Origin: Vibrio sp. 99-70-13A1
GTDB taxonomy: Bacteria; Pseudomonadota; Gammaproteobacteria; Enterobacterales; Vibrionaceae
Length of the DNA stretch: 64,000 bases
NCBI RefSeq assembly: GCF_013114625.1
Contig: NZ_VTXD01000004.1
Span: forward strand, 62,001 to 126,000
Reading direction: 5' to 3'
The number at the start of each line of letters is the position of its first letter. Within the stretch, counting starts at the first letter, position 1. The notes under the pieces were generated by a model, which was not told where the DNA came from, ran no database searches, and saw nothing but the letters and a program-made list of their open reading frames with translations. This document shows, piece after piece, positions 27,958-37,373 of this stretch. The position numbers were made by a program, and so were the translations under genes.

Positions 27958-29178
27958 TTAGCCACTCATCAAGTTATTCATTTCCAGCATAGGCATAAGT
28001 GTTGCCATCACAATAAACAAAACCAAACCAGCCATCAAAGCAATTAAGGCTGGGGTAAAAATGCCTAAGGCTATATTTACCGTTGATTCAAAACTTTGAT
28101 CTTGGTTATCAGCAGCACGAGTCAGCATCGACTCTAACTGGCCACTTTGCTCACCACTGGCAATCATATGCAGCATCATCGGTGGGAACAGTTTGGTTTG
28201 ATCCAGTGCTTTTCGTAAACTTGCGCCTTCTCGCACACTGTCTGAAGCCAGTAAAACTTGTTGCTTCACATGATGGTTAGACATGACATCAACCGCCACT
28301 TTCATCCCTTCAAGAATCGGGATGGCACTTGAAGTACAAATGGAAAGCGTACGAGCAAAACGCGCCGTATTGATGCCTTTTGCAATTTTACCAATCAAAG
28401 GTAAAACCAATAACTTCCTATCCCAGCTCATTCTGACTGCTGGCTTCTTTAACACTGTTTTTAACAGCATAAAGGCACCAACAGTTAGGACTAACAGTTG
28501 GATGCCCCAATTCTGAATAAATTCACTCGATGCGAGTAAAAATTGTGTGGATTGAGGTAGCTCTTGTCCCATCTGAATAATGGGTTCGACAATTTTAGGT
28601 ACAACAGTCGCAAGAAGGAATGACACGATCGAGACAGCAAAAACCACCAGCACAACCGGATAAATCATGGCTTGCATAAGCTTTGAACGCATCTTTTGAC
28701 GATTCTCTGCATAGTCAGCCAATCTTTCTAGTACCGCATCTAAATGCCCTGATTTTTCACCAGCCGCTACCATTGCACGGAACAGCTCATCAAAAATATG
28801 AGGATAGTCGGCAAGGCTATCTGCCAGTGTGTAACCCTCTGTTACTTTTGAGCGAACCGCTAATAACATAGTACGAATACGAGGTTTTTCTGATTGCTCA
28901 GCAACCGCTTTTAGACATTCTTCAAGTGGCATGCCTGATTGAACGAGCGTCGATATCTGACGAGTGATCAGAGCCAGATCTGGCGTACTGATACCACGCT
29001 TAAAACCCGATGATTGACCACTCGACTTGGTCGATTTCGCTTTCGCCTCTACCATATCAACAGGAATCAAACCCTGCTCTTTTAGACGTTGGCGAGCTTG
29101 GCGAGCATTATCAGCTTCAATCGAACCTTTTTTATGTTTGCCTTTCGAGTCTAAGGCTTTGTATTCAAACGCCGCCAT
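27958..29178 (-). CDS. gspF: Type II secretion platform protein F
   Basis: 406 residues, the usual length. Polytopic inner-membrane protein at the centre of the assembly platform. Two GspF cytoplasmic helical domains (about 70-195 and 275-395), each with an Gly-rich LxxGMPLEECL / AIPILEGMKV turn, and three TM helices (about 170-190, 220-240, 375-400). Its ATG directly follows the gspE stop. A 121-bp gap with short repeats (27915-27960) separates it from gspG. Confidence 0.96.
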   Translation of the reverse strand: MAAFEYKALDSKGKHKKGSIEADNARQARQRLKEQGLIPVDMVEAKAKSTKSSGQSSGFKRGISTPDLALITRQISTLVQSGMPLEECLKAVAEQSEKPRIRTMLLAVRSKVTEGYTLADSLADYPHIFDELFRAMVAAGEKSGHLDAVLERLADYAENRQKMRSKLMQAMIYPVVLVVFAVSIVSFLLATVVPKIVEPIIQMGQELPQSTQFLLASSEFIQNWGIQLLVLTVGAFMLLKTVLKKPAVRMSWDRKLLVLPLIGKIAKGINTARFARTLSICTSSAIPILEGMKVAVDVMSNHHVKQQVLLASDSVREGASLRKALDQTKLFPPMMLHMIASGEQSGQLESMLTRAADNQDQSFESTVNIALGIFTPALIALMAGLVLFIVMATLMPMLEMNNLMSG

Positions 29179-30681
29179 CTATACTTCCTTGGTCACTCGC
29201 ATCACTTCTTCAAGAGAGGTAATGCCTTGTCTTACTTTCAACAAGCCATCATCACGAATACTTGGAGTGGTACTACGAATTGCTTTTTCAATCGCTTGCT
29301 CACCCGATTCACTGTGGATAAGCTCTTGCACTGAATCATCAATCATCAATAATTCATGAATGCCGGTACGTCCGCGATAACCTTTCTGATTACAGTGTTC
29401 ACAACCTTTCGCTTGATAAAGGGTTAGTTCATCTTTCTTTTTCAAGCCAAAGATTTTCTTTTGTTCTTTGTCAGCTTCATACGGCTCTTTGCAATCCTTA
29501 CACAAGGTACGAACTAATCGCTGAGCAAGAACACCAAGTAAAGATGAAGAGATTAAGAACGGTTCAATACCCATATCTCGTAGACGAGTGATCGCACCTA
29601 CTGCTGTATTGGTATGCAGCGTAGACATCACTAAGTGACCGGTTAAAGACGCTTGAACCGCAATTTCAGCGGTTTCTAAATCACGAATTTCACCAATCAT
29701 CACGACATCAGGGTCTTGACGTAAAATCGCACGTAAGCCGCGTGCAAAGGTCATATCAACTTTAGGGTTAACCTGCGTTTGACCAATGCCATCAATATCG
29801 AATTCAATCGGGTCTTCAACGGTTAGGATGTTTCGCTCATTACTGTTTAGCTCTTGCAAGCCAGCATAGAGTGTGGTCGATTTACCTGAACCCGTAGGAC
29901 CAGTAACCAAAATAATACCGTGTGGACGCTGGATCAGCTTACGGAAATTTTCGTGATTCTCACCAGTCATACCAAGGCTGTGGAGATCCAGACGCGTAGC
30001 ATTTTTATCAAGCAAACGCATTACCACGCGCTCACCATGCGAAGATGGCATGGTAGATACACGAACGTCTACCGCTCGCCCACCAATACGCAGAGAAATA
30101 CGACCATCCTGTGGCACGCGTTTTTCCGCAATGTCCATTTTAGACATGACTTTCACACGAGAAACTAACAAAGGTGCGAGCTTACGACTTGGTGCTAATA
30201 CATCACGTAAAACACCATCGACACGGAAACGAATACACAAAGATTTTTCGAAGGTTTCGATATGGATATCAGACGCACCTTCTTTGATTGCCTCACCAAG
30301 CATCGCGTTAATGAGCTTGATGATTGGAGCGTCATCTTCAGATTCTAGTAAGTCTTCATCTTGTGGCAGTTCTTCCGCTAAAGAAAAGAAATCATCGCTA
30401 TCTGCGCCTATATCTTCCATTAACTGGCGAGCTTCTGAAGAATCTCGCTGATACGCTTGCGTAAGCTTAGTATCAAAGTCACTGGCTGAGATAGCCACTG
30501 GTGTGAAGCCACCTTTCACCACTCTACGAACTTCTAAAATTGCAGAAGCATTAAGAGGCTCAACAAAGTAAAGACTTGGTGGGCGTTCAGGGTGCTGATA
30601 TTCCAGCACCATTTTATAACGGTTTGCGAAGCTAAACGGTAAACGTTGATAAGCTCGCGCCATATCGACCATTTCTGCCAT
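29179..30681 (-). CDS. gspE: Type II secretion ATPase E
   Basis: 500 residues (V. cholerae EpsE 503). Hexameric cytoplasmic ATPase that drives pseudopilus growth. Seen: N1/N2 domains that bind GspL (about 1-140), Walker [10 protein letters not shown] (about 262-270), Asp box, Walker [10 protein letters not shown], His box, and the tetracysteine zinc site CKDC...CEHC (about 398-430). Start codon overlaps the gspD stop by one base. Confidence 0.97.
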   Translation of the reverse strand: MAEMVDMARAYQRLPFSFANRYKMVLEYQHPERPPSLYFVEPLNASAILEVRRVVKGGFTPVAISASDFDTKLTQAYQRDSSEARQLMEDIGADSDDFFSLAEELPQDEDLLESEDDAPIIKLINAMLGEAIKEGASDIHIETFEKSLCIRFRVDGVLRDVLAPSRKLAPLLVSRVKVMSKMDIAEKRVPQDGRISLRIGGRAVDVRVSTMPSSHGERVVMRLLDKNATRLDLHSLGMTGENHENFRKLIQRPHGIILVTGPTGSGKSTTLYAGLQELNSNERNILTVEDPIEFDIDGIGQTQVNPKVDMTFARGLRAILRQDPDVVMIGEIRDLETAEIAVQASLTGHLVMSTLHTNTAVGAITRLRDMGIEPFLISSSLLGVLAQRLVRTLCKDCKEPYEADKEQKKIFGLKKKDELTLYQAKGCEHCNQKGYRGRTGIHELLMIDDSVQELIHSESGEQAIEKAIRSTTPSIRDDGLLKVRQGITSLEEVMRVTKEV

Positions 30682-32711
30682 TATTTCGCTTCCATTTGAA
30701 TTTGATCGATAAAGGCTTGGATCTCAGCAGGGTGTCTGATGTCATCACCAAACTTAGGCAGCACCGGGATATTATCATTATCCATTAGCTTCAAACCTTG
30801 CTCTTGTTTGAACAGTTGCTCAGCACGAATGTAGTTGTATTTACGCTGAGTAATACCGTCTGCAGTCATACCATCACGGATAATCGTTGGCTTAATGAAG
30901 ACCATTAGATTCTTCTTCTCAACCTGAGTGCTGGTTGATTTAAATAGGTGACCGATTACTGGAATATCGCCCAGTAGCGGCACTTTTGACTCACTTTCAA
31001 GCGCACGTTCATCAATCAAGCCGCCAAGTACTAACATTTGTCCATCTTGTACAATCACTGACGTGTTCAGTTGGCGTTTAGCAAAACGTACATCCACCGC
31101 GCCATTTGCACCTAAAACGTTAGACACTTCTTGTTCGATATTCAGTTGAACAGAATCACCTTCGTTAATCTGTGGAACCACTTTTAGTTTGATACCCACT
31201 TCTTTACGATCAACCGTTTGGAATGGGTTGTCGTTACTTGAACCTGCTGTAGAACCCGTTAATACAGGTACTTCTTCACCAACGATGAAAGAGGCTTCGC
31301 CATTATCCATTACGGTAATACTTGGAGAAGACAGAATGTTCGAGTTTGAGTCTGTCGCTACTGCACTGATTAATGCTGTCCAGTCGCCCATCGCTAAGCT
31401 TACCGCAGCGCCATTCACGCCAGAAAGTGCAGATGCTAAAGTTGAGTAATCGCCTTCTTCTGTTGATTCACGGCTTTCCCACTTATTGTCTGTTGAGTTC
31501 CAATAACTTTCAGTAGTCGTAGTATCTTTCGCTTCTTCCAAACCGATCATTACACTACCAATTGAAGCTCCCGTGTTTCCATATTGGATCATGGCACCCG
31601 TTTCTAGGTTACCCCACTGAACACCTAGGTTAACGCCATCACCTTCTGCCATTTCTACAATTAAGGCTTCAATCAATACTTGAGCTCGACGAATATCAAG
31701 CTGCGCGATCACGTCTTGTAGAGCATTCATGATGTCAGGTTGAGCGGTAATCACCAATGAGTTCGTTTCTACGTGAGCCGCGATCATCACTTGGTTACGG
31801 TTTGCATTTTTGCTCTTACTTGATGATTGCTTTTCAGATTGCAGGTTATCTGACACGCCTTTAAGCACATCAACTAAATCTTCTGCTTTCGCATATTTCA
31901 GGTACACAACTTGGTTGTTACCTTTTGTCGCCATTTCGACATCAAGCTGTTCAATCAATTTTCTTAGACGGCTTCGAACTTTAGGGTCACCTGAAATCAA
32001 AATAGAGTTAGTACGATCATCAGCGACTAATTTTGGCTGTAGGAATGCAGGAGTGCTTTTTGCATCTGTTGTCTTATTTAAAGCATCGACGATTCTTACC
32101 ATTTCAGCAGCCGATGCGTTTTTCAGATCAACAACTTCAATTTCTTTATCACCCGCTTGGTCAACACGTTTAATGATTTCCGCAAGACGGTTCACAACCG
32201 CGGCGCGGCCAGTAATCAAAATGATATTAGCTGGATCATAGTGAACAACGTTACCCGCGCCAGCATTATCATTTAGCTGACGTAATAGCGGTGACAATTC
32301 ACGAACCGATACATTACGAACCGCAACAACACGTGTAATTACGCTATCGCCTTGGATAGAATCACGATCACCAACCACAGGAATGGCTGAGGTTTTAGAG
32401 TCTTTTGCTTTAATGATCTTAAGTACGCCAGACTCCATTTCAACGACAGCGTAACCATACACTTCTAAAACGTTGAGGAAGAAGCTGTAATATTGTTCTT
32501 CATCGAGTACGTCATAACTACGTACATCAATCTTGCCTCGTACCGAAGGGTCAACGATTATCGTTTTTTCTAGGTTACGTCCAACAATATTAATAAACTC
32601 TTGGATATCTGTGCCTTTGAAGCTGGCACTAAAATCATTGGCGATAGCGGTTGGTAAACAAACCAAGCTTCCTGCTAGTAACCATGCACTTTTCTTAAAC
32701 CAATGTTTCAC
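30681..32711 (-). CDS. gspD: Type II secretion secretin D
   Basis: 676 residues from GTG at 32711, which has AGGAG six bases upstream and gives a proper signal peptide ([15 protein letters not shown], cut near AIA/ND). An ATG five codons earlier overlaps that ribosome site. GspD forms the outer-membrane channel. Order: N0 (about 25-100), N1-N3 repeats (about 120-340), secretin core (about 345-590; [14 protein letters not shown]), and an S domain (about 600-676) that binds a pilotin. Nearly identical to V. cholerae EpsD, differing mainly in the gate-side loop near residues 430-460. Confidence 0.97.
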   Translation of the reverse strand: MKHWFKKSAWLLAGSLVCLPTAIANDFSASFKGTDIQEFINIVGRNLEKTIIVDPSVRGKIDVRSYDVLDEEQYYSFFLNVLEVYGYAVVEMESGVLKIIKAKDSKTSAIPVVGDRDSIQGDSVITRVVAVRNVSVRELSPLLRQLNDNAGAGNVVHYDPANIILITGRAAVVNRLAEIIKRVDQAGDKEIEVVDLKNASAAEMVRIVDALNKTTDAKSTPAFLQPKLVADDRTNSILISGDPKVRSRLRKLIEQLDVEMATKGNNQVVYLKYAKAEDLVDVLKGVSDNLQSEKQSSSKSKNANRNQVMIAAHVETNSLVITAQPDIMNALQDVIAQLDIRRAQVLIEALIVEMAEGDGVNLGVQWGNLETGAMIQYGNTGASIGSVMIGLEEAKDTTTTESYWNSTDNKWESRESTEEGDYSTLASALSGVNGAAVSLAMGDWTALISAVATDSNSNILSSPSITVMDNGEASFIVGEEVPVLTGSTAGSSNDNPFQTVDRKEVGIKLKVVPQINEGDSVQLNIEQEVSNVLGANGAVDVRFAKRQLNTSVIVQDGQMLVLGGLIDERALESESKVPLLGDIPVIGHLFKSTSTQVEKKNLMVFIKPTIIRDGMTADGITQRKYNYIRAEQLFKQEQGLKLMDNDNIPVLPKFGDDIRHPAEIQAFIDQIQMEAK

Positions 32712-32752
32712 GTTTTTCTCCTGCATTTTCGCCCAAATTCTGGCAAAAAGTC

Positions 32753-33673
32753 TTAAAATTCAATAAATATATCATGTTGCTGACCGTCTCTTTCAACAGT
32801 AATGCTGAGCTCTGATTGTTCTTGTAATGTTCGAAACACCTTACCCATCGCGGCAGGATCTGTGAGGTCATTACCATTCAACTGAGTTGCAATATCTCCC
32901 GATTCGAGCCCAACAGACTTAAATAGTTCCGGCGCTTTACCTGGGCTTACACGATAGCCCAGTACATTTCCATCTCGCTTAACCTGCGATAAACGGACGT
33001 ACTGAAATAGCTGTTGTGGGTCTTTAGCGATGATCGCTTTAATTTCCGACAATTTATCAACTGAACTGGGGTTGTTTCCACGGTTAGAAGGGGTCGGTTT
33101 TGCTTTCACTTGTGACGCAGTTGAAAGCTTCTTATATTCACGCCCATCTAACATTAATGTTTCATCACGACCTGAGTTATCAATAATGACACGGTCGATA
33201 AGTACGGCTTTGAGTTTCGCCCTCGTCCCTTCAATTTCTTCATTGATCCCGTAAGTCGCTTGTTTGCCACGGTTGGCAATAACCGCAAGACTAAGCTTTG
33301 GATTCGAGCTCGACACCGCACCAACTAACACTAAATTAAGGCGTGTTTTAGGCGCATCGGTCACTATTGGTTGTTCAACAACAGGCGCAACCGCTTGGTT
33401 GTAGGCACCAAAAATGTTGCCTTTCTGTAAAGCTGAAATATCTAAAGATGCTTGTTGACGGTTTGATGAGGAAATACTGGCTTTCCAAGGTGTGACAGAT
33501 TGCTCAGATGGCTGGATAAACCATACTAACTGACCTAAGATCCAAGCTGTGATACCAAGTAATATGCAGCAAGTTAATACACTGATCTTCTGTTGGAATA
33601 CTGTTCCATTCTGTAATAACCGGTTTAATGCAGGAAACCTATCAAGCCCACTACCGAGTTCTAATAACTTCAC
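32753..33673 (-). CDS. gspC: Type II secretion protein C
   Basis: 306 residues. Inner-membrane protein that links the platform to the secretin and helps choose substrates. Seen: a TM helix (about 30-50; TCCILLGITAWILGQLVWF), HR domain (about 80-170; RLNLVLVGAVSSSNPKLSLA), and a C-terminal PDZ domain (about 205-306; SVGLESGDIATQLNG). First gene of the operon that runs C-D-E-F-G-H-I-J-K-L-M-N. gspO (prepilin peptidase) is not in the window. Confidence 0.95.
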   Translation of the reverse strand: MKLLELGSGLDRFPALNRLLQNGTVFQQKISVLTCCILLGITAWILGQLVWFIQPSEQSVTPWKASISSSNRQQASLDISALQKGNIFGAYNQAVAPVVEQPIVTDAPKTRLNLVLVGAVSSSNPKLSLAVIANRGKQATYGINEEIEGTRAKLKAVLIDRVIIDNSGRDETLMLDGREYKKLSTASQVKAKPTPSNRGNNPSSVDKLSEIKAIIAKDPQQLFQYVRLSQVKRDGNVLGYRVSPGKAPELFKSVGLESGDIATQLNGNDLTDPAAMGKVFRTLQEQSELSITVERDGQQHDIFIEF

Positions 33674-33981
33674 TCGTCTACAATCCTTTCAATAACTCTA
33701 AGGGCCACAATGTTGTCGCTCTCAACTGACTAACCTGAGTGACAATATATAAGTCACAATGATTACAACATCATATAGTCATAGGTTTTTCGACTATACC
33801 ACAAACCCCAATTCCGCAAGTGACTCAGCAGCTATTTTGCAATGAACCTTGAAAAAAATAGGTCGCGACACCACTTTAGCTTCTACGAAATGAATGCTCA
33901 GTCGCTTATCGTGATTTTACACACAATAATACTGAATAATTTATATCCACAATATTTCAATATGATGAGGCGCAGCGCCGT
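33674..33981. promoter_or_regulatory. Divergent intergenic region gspC / hslR
   Basis: A 308-bp AT-rich region that must hold the T2SS operon promoter (-) and the hslR promoter (+). A symmetric GTGAC-N9-GTCAC lies at 33739-33757 around a TATATT-like -10 for gspC and could be an operator. A GGCGC-A-GCGCC hairpin (33969-33979) sits between a GAGG ribosome site and the hslR ATG. Confidence 0.5.
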
Positions 33982-34368
33982 ATGAAAACTCCTAATGAAG
34001 CTGTCAGGCTAGATAAATGGTTATGGGCAGCTCGCTTTTATAAAACTCGCTCAATTGCTCGTAATATGGTCGATGGTGGTAAAGTCCACTATAATGGTCA
34101 ACGCAGCAAACCAAGCAAAATTGTCGAACTTGGGGCGGTGATTTTACTGCGTCAGGGTAATGAAGAGAAAACCGTTACGATCGAGAAGATTTCCGATCAA
34201 CGACGTGGAGCGCCTGAAGCTCAAACTCTCTACGCCGAAACGCAAGAAAGCGTAGCAAAACGTGAAACATTCGCTGAGCAACGAAGGTTACACGCACAAA
34301 ACCCAAGCCCTGAGCGCCGACCTGACAAAAAGCAGCGTCGCGACATTATCAAATTCAAGAGTCAATAA
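33982..34368 (+). CDS. hslR: Heat shock protein 15 (Hsp15), ribosome-associated
   Basis: 128 residues (E. coli Hsp15 133). It binds stalled 50S subunits carrying nascent chains and helps recycle them. Seen: S4-type RNA-binding domain at the N-terminus (VRLDKWLWAARFYKTRSIA, GGKVHYNGQRSKPS; about 8-65) and a basic C-terminal tail. It is 18 bp upstream of hslO, as in the E. coli hslR-hslO heat-shock pair. The ATG overlaps the stop of a 7-codon upstream frame (33962-33985). Confidence 0.95.
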   Translation: MKTPNEAVRLDKWLWAARFYKTRSIARNMVDGGKVHYNGQRSKPSKIVELGAVILLRQGNEEKTVTIEKISDQRRGAPEAQTLYAETQESVAKRETFAEQRRLHAQNPSPERRPDKKQRRDIIKFKSQ

Positions 34369-34386
34369 GCTGGAAGGAATAGCCAC

Positions 34387-35265
34387 ATGGCAAATAACGT
34401 TTTAAATCGCTACCTATTTGAAGACCTATCTGTACGCGGTGAATTGGTGCAACTGGATGAAGCATACCAAAATATCATTTCTAGCAAGGAATACCCTGTA
34501 GCGGTTCAAAAACTACTTGGTGAGCTATTAGTTTCAACGACTCTTCTTACTGCAACATTAAAGTTTGAAGGCTCTATTACTATGCAACTGCAAGGTGACG
34601 GTCCTGTTACTCTTGCTGTGATCAATGGCGACAATGATCAAAAAATACGCGGTGTTGCTCGTTTTGAAGGTGAAATCGCAGACGATGCTGGTCTTCACGA
34701 CTTGATGGGTAAAGGTCACTTAGTGATCACTATCGATCCGAAGAAAGGCGAACGCTACCAAGGTATCGTCGGTCTTGAAGGCAACACATTAGCTGAAGTG
34801 CTTGAAGGGTACTTTGCTAACTCTGAGCAGCTAAAGACGCGTCTATGGCTTCGTACTGGCGAGCATGAAGGTAAAGCTCACGCTGCTGGTATGCTTTTAC
34901 AGATCATGCCTGATGGGACTGGTTCTCCAGATGACTTTGAGCATTTAGAGCAATTAACCGATACGGTGAAAAATGAAGAGCTATTCTCTTTAGAAGCAAA
35001 TGATCTGCTTTACCGTTTATACAACCAAGAAAAAGTTCAGGTGTTTACACCACAGCAAGTTGAATTCTTCTGCGGATGTTCTCGTGAACGAAGTGGTGCT
35101 GCGATCATCACCGTTGCTCAAGAAGAGATTTACGACATCATAAGTACTGAAGGCAGTGTTGCACTTCACTGTGATTACTGTGGCACAAACTACGCGTTCG
35201 ACAAAACTGATGTTGACGCTTTATATGCTCAATCGGCAGATAAAGGCGATAATACGGTTCATTAA
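34387..35265 (+). CDS. hslO: Redox-activated chaperonin Hsp33
   Basis: 292 residues (E. coli 292-294). A holdase chaperone switched on by oxidation plus unfolding. The redox zinc site is complete: CGC ([11 protein letters not shown], about 230-240) and CDYC (about 263-266). The N-terminal folding domain (about 1-180) has the family [11 protein letters not shown]. Co-transcribed with hslR and ended by a strong terminator. Confidence 0.96.
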   Translation: MANNVLNRYLFEDLSVRGELVQLDEAYQNIISSKEYPVAVQKLLGELLVSTTLLTATLKFEGSITMQLQGDGPVTLAVINGDNDQKIRGVARFEGEIADDAGLHDLMGKGHLVITIDPKKGERYQGIVGLEGNTLAEVLEGYFANSEQLKTRLWLRTGEHEGKAHAAGMLLQIMPDGTGSPDDFEHLEQLTDTVKNEELFSLEANDLLYRLYNQEKVQVFTPQQVEFFCGCSRERSGAAIITVAQEEIYDIISTEGSVALHCDYCGTNYAFDKTDVDALYAQSADKGDNTVH

Positions 35266-35300
35266 TTTCATCCGTACAGTAAAGACGTAATTTACCCAAA

Positions 35301-35329
35301 AAAAGGCCTGCACTATGCAGGCCTTTTTG
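35301..35329 (+). terminator. Terminator after hslO
   Basis: AAAAGGCCTGCA (35301-35312), 3-base loop, TGCAGGCCTTTTT. A 12-bp stem with T-run. Confidence 0.9.
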
Positions 35330-35602
35330 TGATCTAAGACTAGTAAAAACGGGACTTTAACGTAAGAAAAGCACTGCTTAATTTTAGTCAATTAATAAAT
35401 CAATTTGCTCTGGCGCAAAGGTTTGCGTGCAGGATAGACTAGCTATGCCAATATGTGACGAGACACTTAAAACCCCATGGTTGATATGGATATTTTTTGA
35501 GCTATATCCCTGTTTTCCCCCGGTCTCGTTGCTAGCATGGTGAGCAGATAACAATAAAAAATTAATAAAAAATCCCTACAAAATATCCTACAAGGAGCAC
35601 CT
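35330..35602 (+). promoter_or_regulatory. pckA upstream region
   Basis: This 273-bp stretch precedes pckA. It contains a perfect palindrome CGCAAA-GG-TTTGCG at 35414-35427, and a clear ribosome site AAGGAGCACCT before the ATG. I see no gene. A TGTGA half-site at 35454 is too weak on its right side to call CRP. Confidence 0.45.
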
Positions 35603-37228
35603 ATGACTGTTATGGAACATACAAAGGCTGCACAAATTGATCTAACTAAGCACGGACTTACTGGCGTTACTGAGGTTCTTCGCAACCCAAGCTACGAGCA
35701 GTTATTCGTTGAAGAAACACTTCCAGGTTTAGAAGGCTACGAAAAAGGTGTAGTCACAGAACTTGGTTCTGTTGCTGTTGACACTGGTATCTTTACTGGC
35801 CGCTCACCGAAAGATAAATACATTGTAAAAGATGACACAACACGCGATACCATGTGGTGGTCAGATCAAGGCAAAAATGACAATAAAGCAATTACTACTG
35901 AAGTATGGAGCGAACTAAAAGAATTAGTCACGACTCAGCTATCTGGTAAACGCCTATTTGTAATTGACGGTTATTGTGGTGCAAACCCAGACACTCGCCT
36001 AAGTGTTCGAATTATTACTGAAGTGGCATGGCAAGCTCACTTCGTTAAAAACATGTTCATCCGCCCATCAGAAGAAGAATTAGCAACGTTTGAACCAGAC
36101 TTCGTGGTAATGAATGGTGCTAAAACAACCAATCCTAACTGGGAAAAACAAGGTCTTAATTCAGAAAACTTCGTCGCATTCAACCTAACTGAGCGCGTAC
36201 AAGTTATCGGCGGTACTTGGTATGGCGGTGAAATGAAGAAAGGCATGTTTGCAATGATGAATTACTTGCTACCTCTGCAAGGTATTGCATCAATGCACTG
36301 TAGTGCTAACGTCGGCGAAGAAGGCGATGTTGCGGTATTCTTCGGTCTTTCTGGTACAGGTAAAACAACGCTATCTACCGATCCTAAACGTCAACTTATT
36401 GGTGATGATGAGCACGGCTGGGATGATGACGGTATCTTCAACTTTGAAGGCGGTTGCTACGCTAAAACCATCCGTTTATCTAAAGAAGCAGAACCTGAAA
36501 TTTACAACGCGATTCGTCGTGATGCTCTACTAGAAAACGTCACCGTTCGTGGCGATGGTTCTATCAACTTTGATGATGGTTCTAAAACAGAAAACACTCG
36601 TGTTTCTTACCCAATTCATCATATTGATAACATCGTTAAACCTGTATCAAAAGCGGGCCATGCGCAGAAAGTTATCTTCTTAACTGCCGATGCGTTTGGT
36701 GTTCTACCACCTGTGTCTAAACTGACACCAGAGCAAACGAAGTACCACTTCCTATCTGGCTTTACAGCGAAACTGGCAGGTACAGAGCGCGGTATTACTG
36801 AACCAACACCTACGTTCTCTGCGGCATTTGGTGCGGCATTCTTAACTCTTCACCCAACTCAGTACGCTGAAGTGTTAGTGAAGCGTATGGAAGCGGCTGG
36901 CGCTGAAGCTTACCTAGTAAATACTGGTTGGAACGGTTCAGGTAAGCGTATTTCAATTCAAGATACACGCGGTATTATTGATGCGATTCTTGATGGTTCG
37001 ATTGATAATGCAGAAACGAAAGTTATCCCTATGTTTAACCTAGAGATCCCACTTTCTTTGCATGATGTTGACCCTACCATTCTTGACCCTCGTGATACTT
37101 ACACTGACCCACTACAATGGGAAAGCAAAGCGAAAGATCTAGCAGAGCGCTTCATCAACAACTTTGATAAGTACACTGACAACGACGATGGTAAAGCACT
37201 GGTTGCCGCTGGCCCTCAGTTAGACTAA
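35603..37228 (+). CDS. pckA: Phosphoenolpyruvate carboxykinase (ATP)
   Basis: 541 residues (E. coli 540). It converts oxaloacetate and ATP to PEP, CO2 and ADP, the first committed step of gluconeogenesis. Seen: kinase-1 loop [14 protein letters not shown] (about 248-261), substrate motif GRSPKDKY (about 65-72), metal-binding [11 protein letters not shown] (about 270-280), and the [14 protein letters not shown] segment. Single-gene unit with its own terminator. Confidence 0.97.
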   Translation: MTVMEHTKAAQIDLTKHGLTGVTEVLRNPSYEQLFVEETLPGLEGYEKGVVTELGSVAVDTGIFTGRSPKDKYIVKDDTTRDTMWWSDQGKNDNKAITTEVWSELKELVTTQLSGKRLFVIDGYCGANPDTRLSVRIITEVAWQAHFVKNMFIRPSEEELATFEPDFVVMNGAKTTNPNWEKQGLNSENFVAFNLTERVQVIGGTWYGGEMKKGMFAMMNYLLPLQGIASMHCSANVGEEGDVAVFFGLSGTGKTTLSTDPKRQLIGDDEHGWDDDGIFNFEGGCYAKTIRLSKEAEPEIYNAIRRDALLENVTVRGDGSINFDDGSKTENTRVSYPIHHIDNIVKPVSKAGHAQKVIFLTADAFGVLPPVSKLTPEQTKYHFLSGFTAKLAGTERGITEPTPTFSAAFGAAFLTLHPTQYAEVLVKRMEAAGAEAYLVNTGWNGSGKRISIQDTRGIIDAILDGSIDNAETKVIPMFNLEIPLSLHDVDPTILDPRDTYTDPLQWESKAKDLAERFINNFDKYTDNDDGKALVAAGPQLD

Positions 37229-37279
37229 GCGAATAGCTAAACTGGCTTAAGGCTTGTGTTAAAAGTGATATTTTTGTAG

Positions 37280-37306
37280 CAAGCCCCTCTTTTGAGGGGC
37301 TTTTTT
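37280..37306 (+). terminator. Terminator after pckA
   Basis: AAGCCCCTC-TTTT-GAGGGGCTT followed by a T-run; a 9-bp GC-rich stem. Confidence 0.9.
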
Positions 37307-37373
37307 GTTGCTGTAACACTTTTTTTGCTCCACTCTACTTCAAGGCTTAATGAGACTTTAAGGTATTCAAGGA

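Noticed and set aside
30050..30451. 133-codon Ser-rich frame opposite gspE
   Set aside because: Antisense shadow of a conserved ATPase gene; codon pattern follows the gspE frame.
35453..35468. CRP site before pckA
   Set aside because: TGTGA is present but the right half (ACTTA) does not match TCACA.
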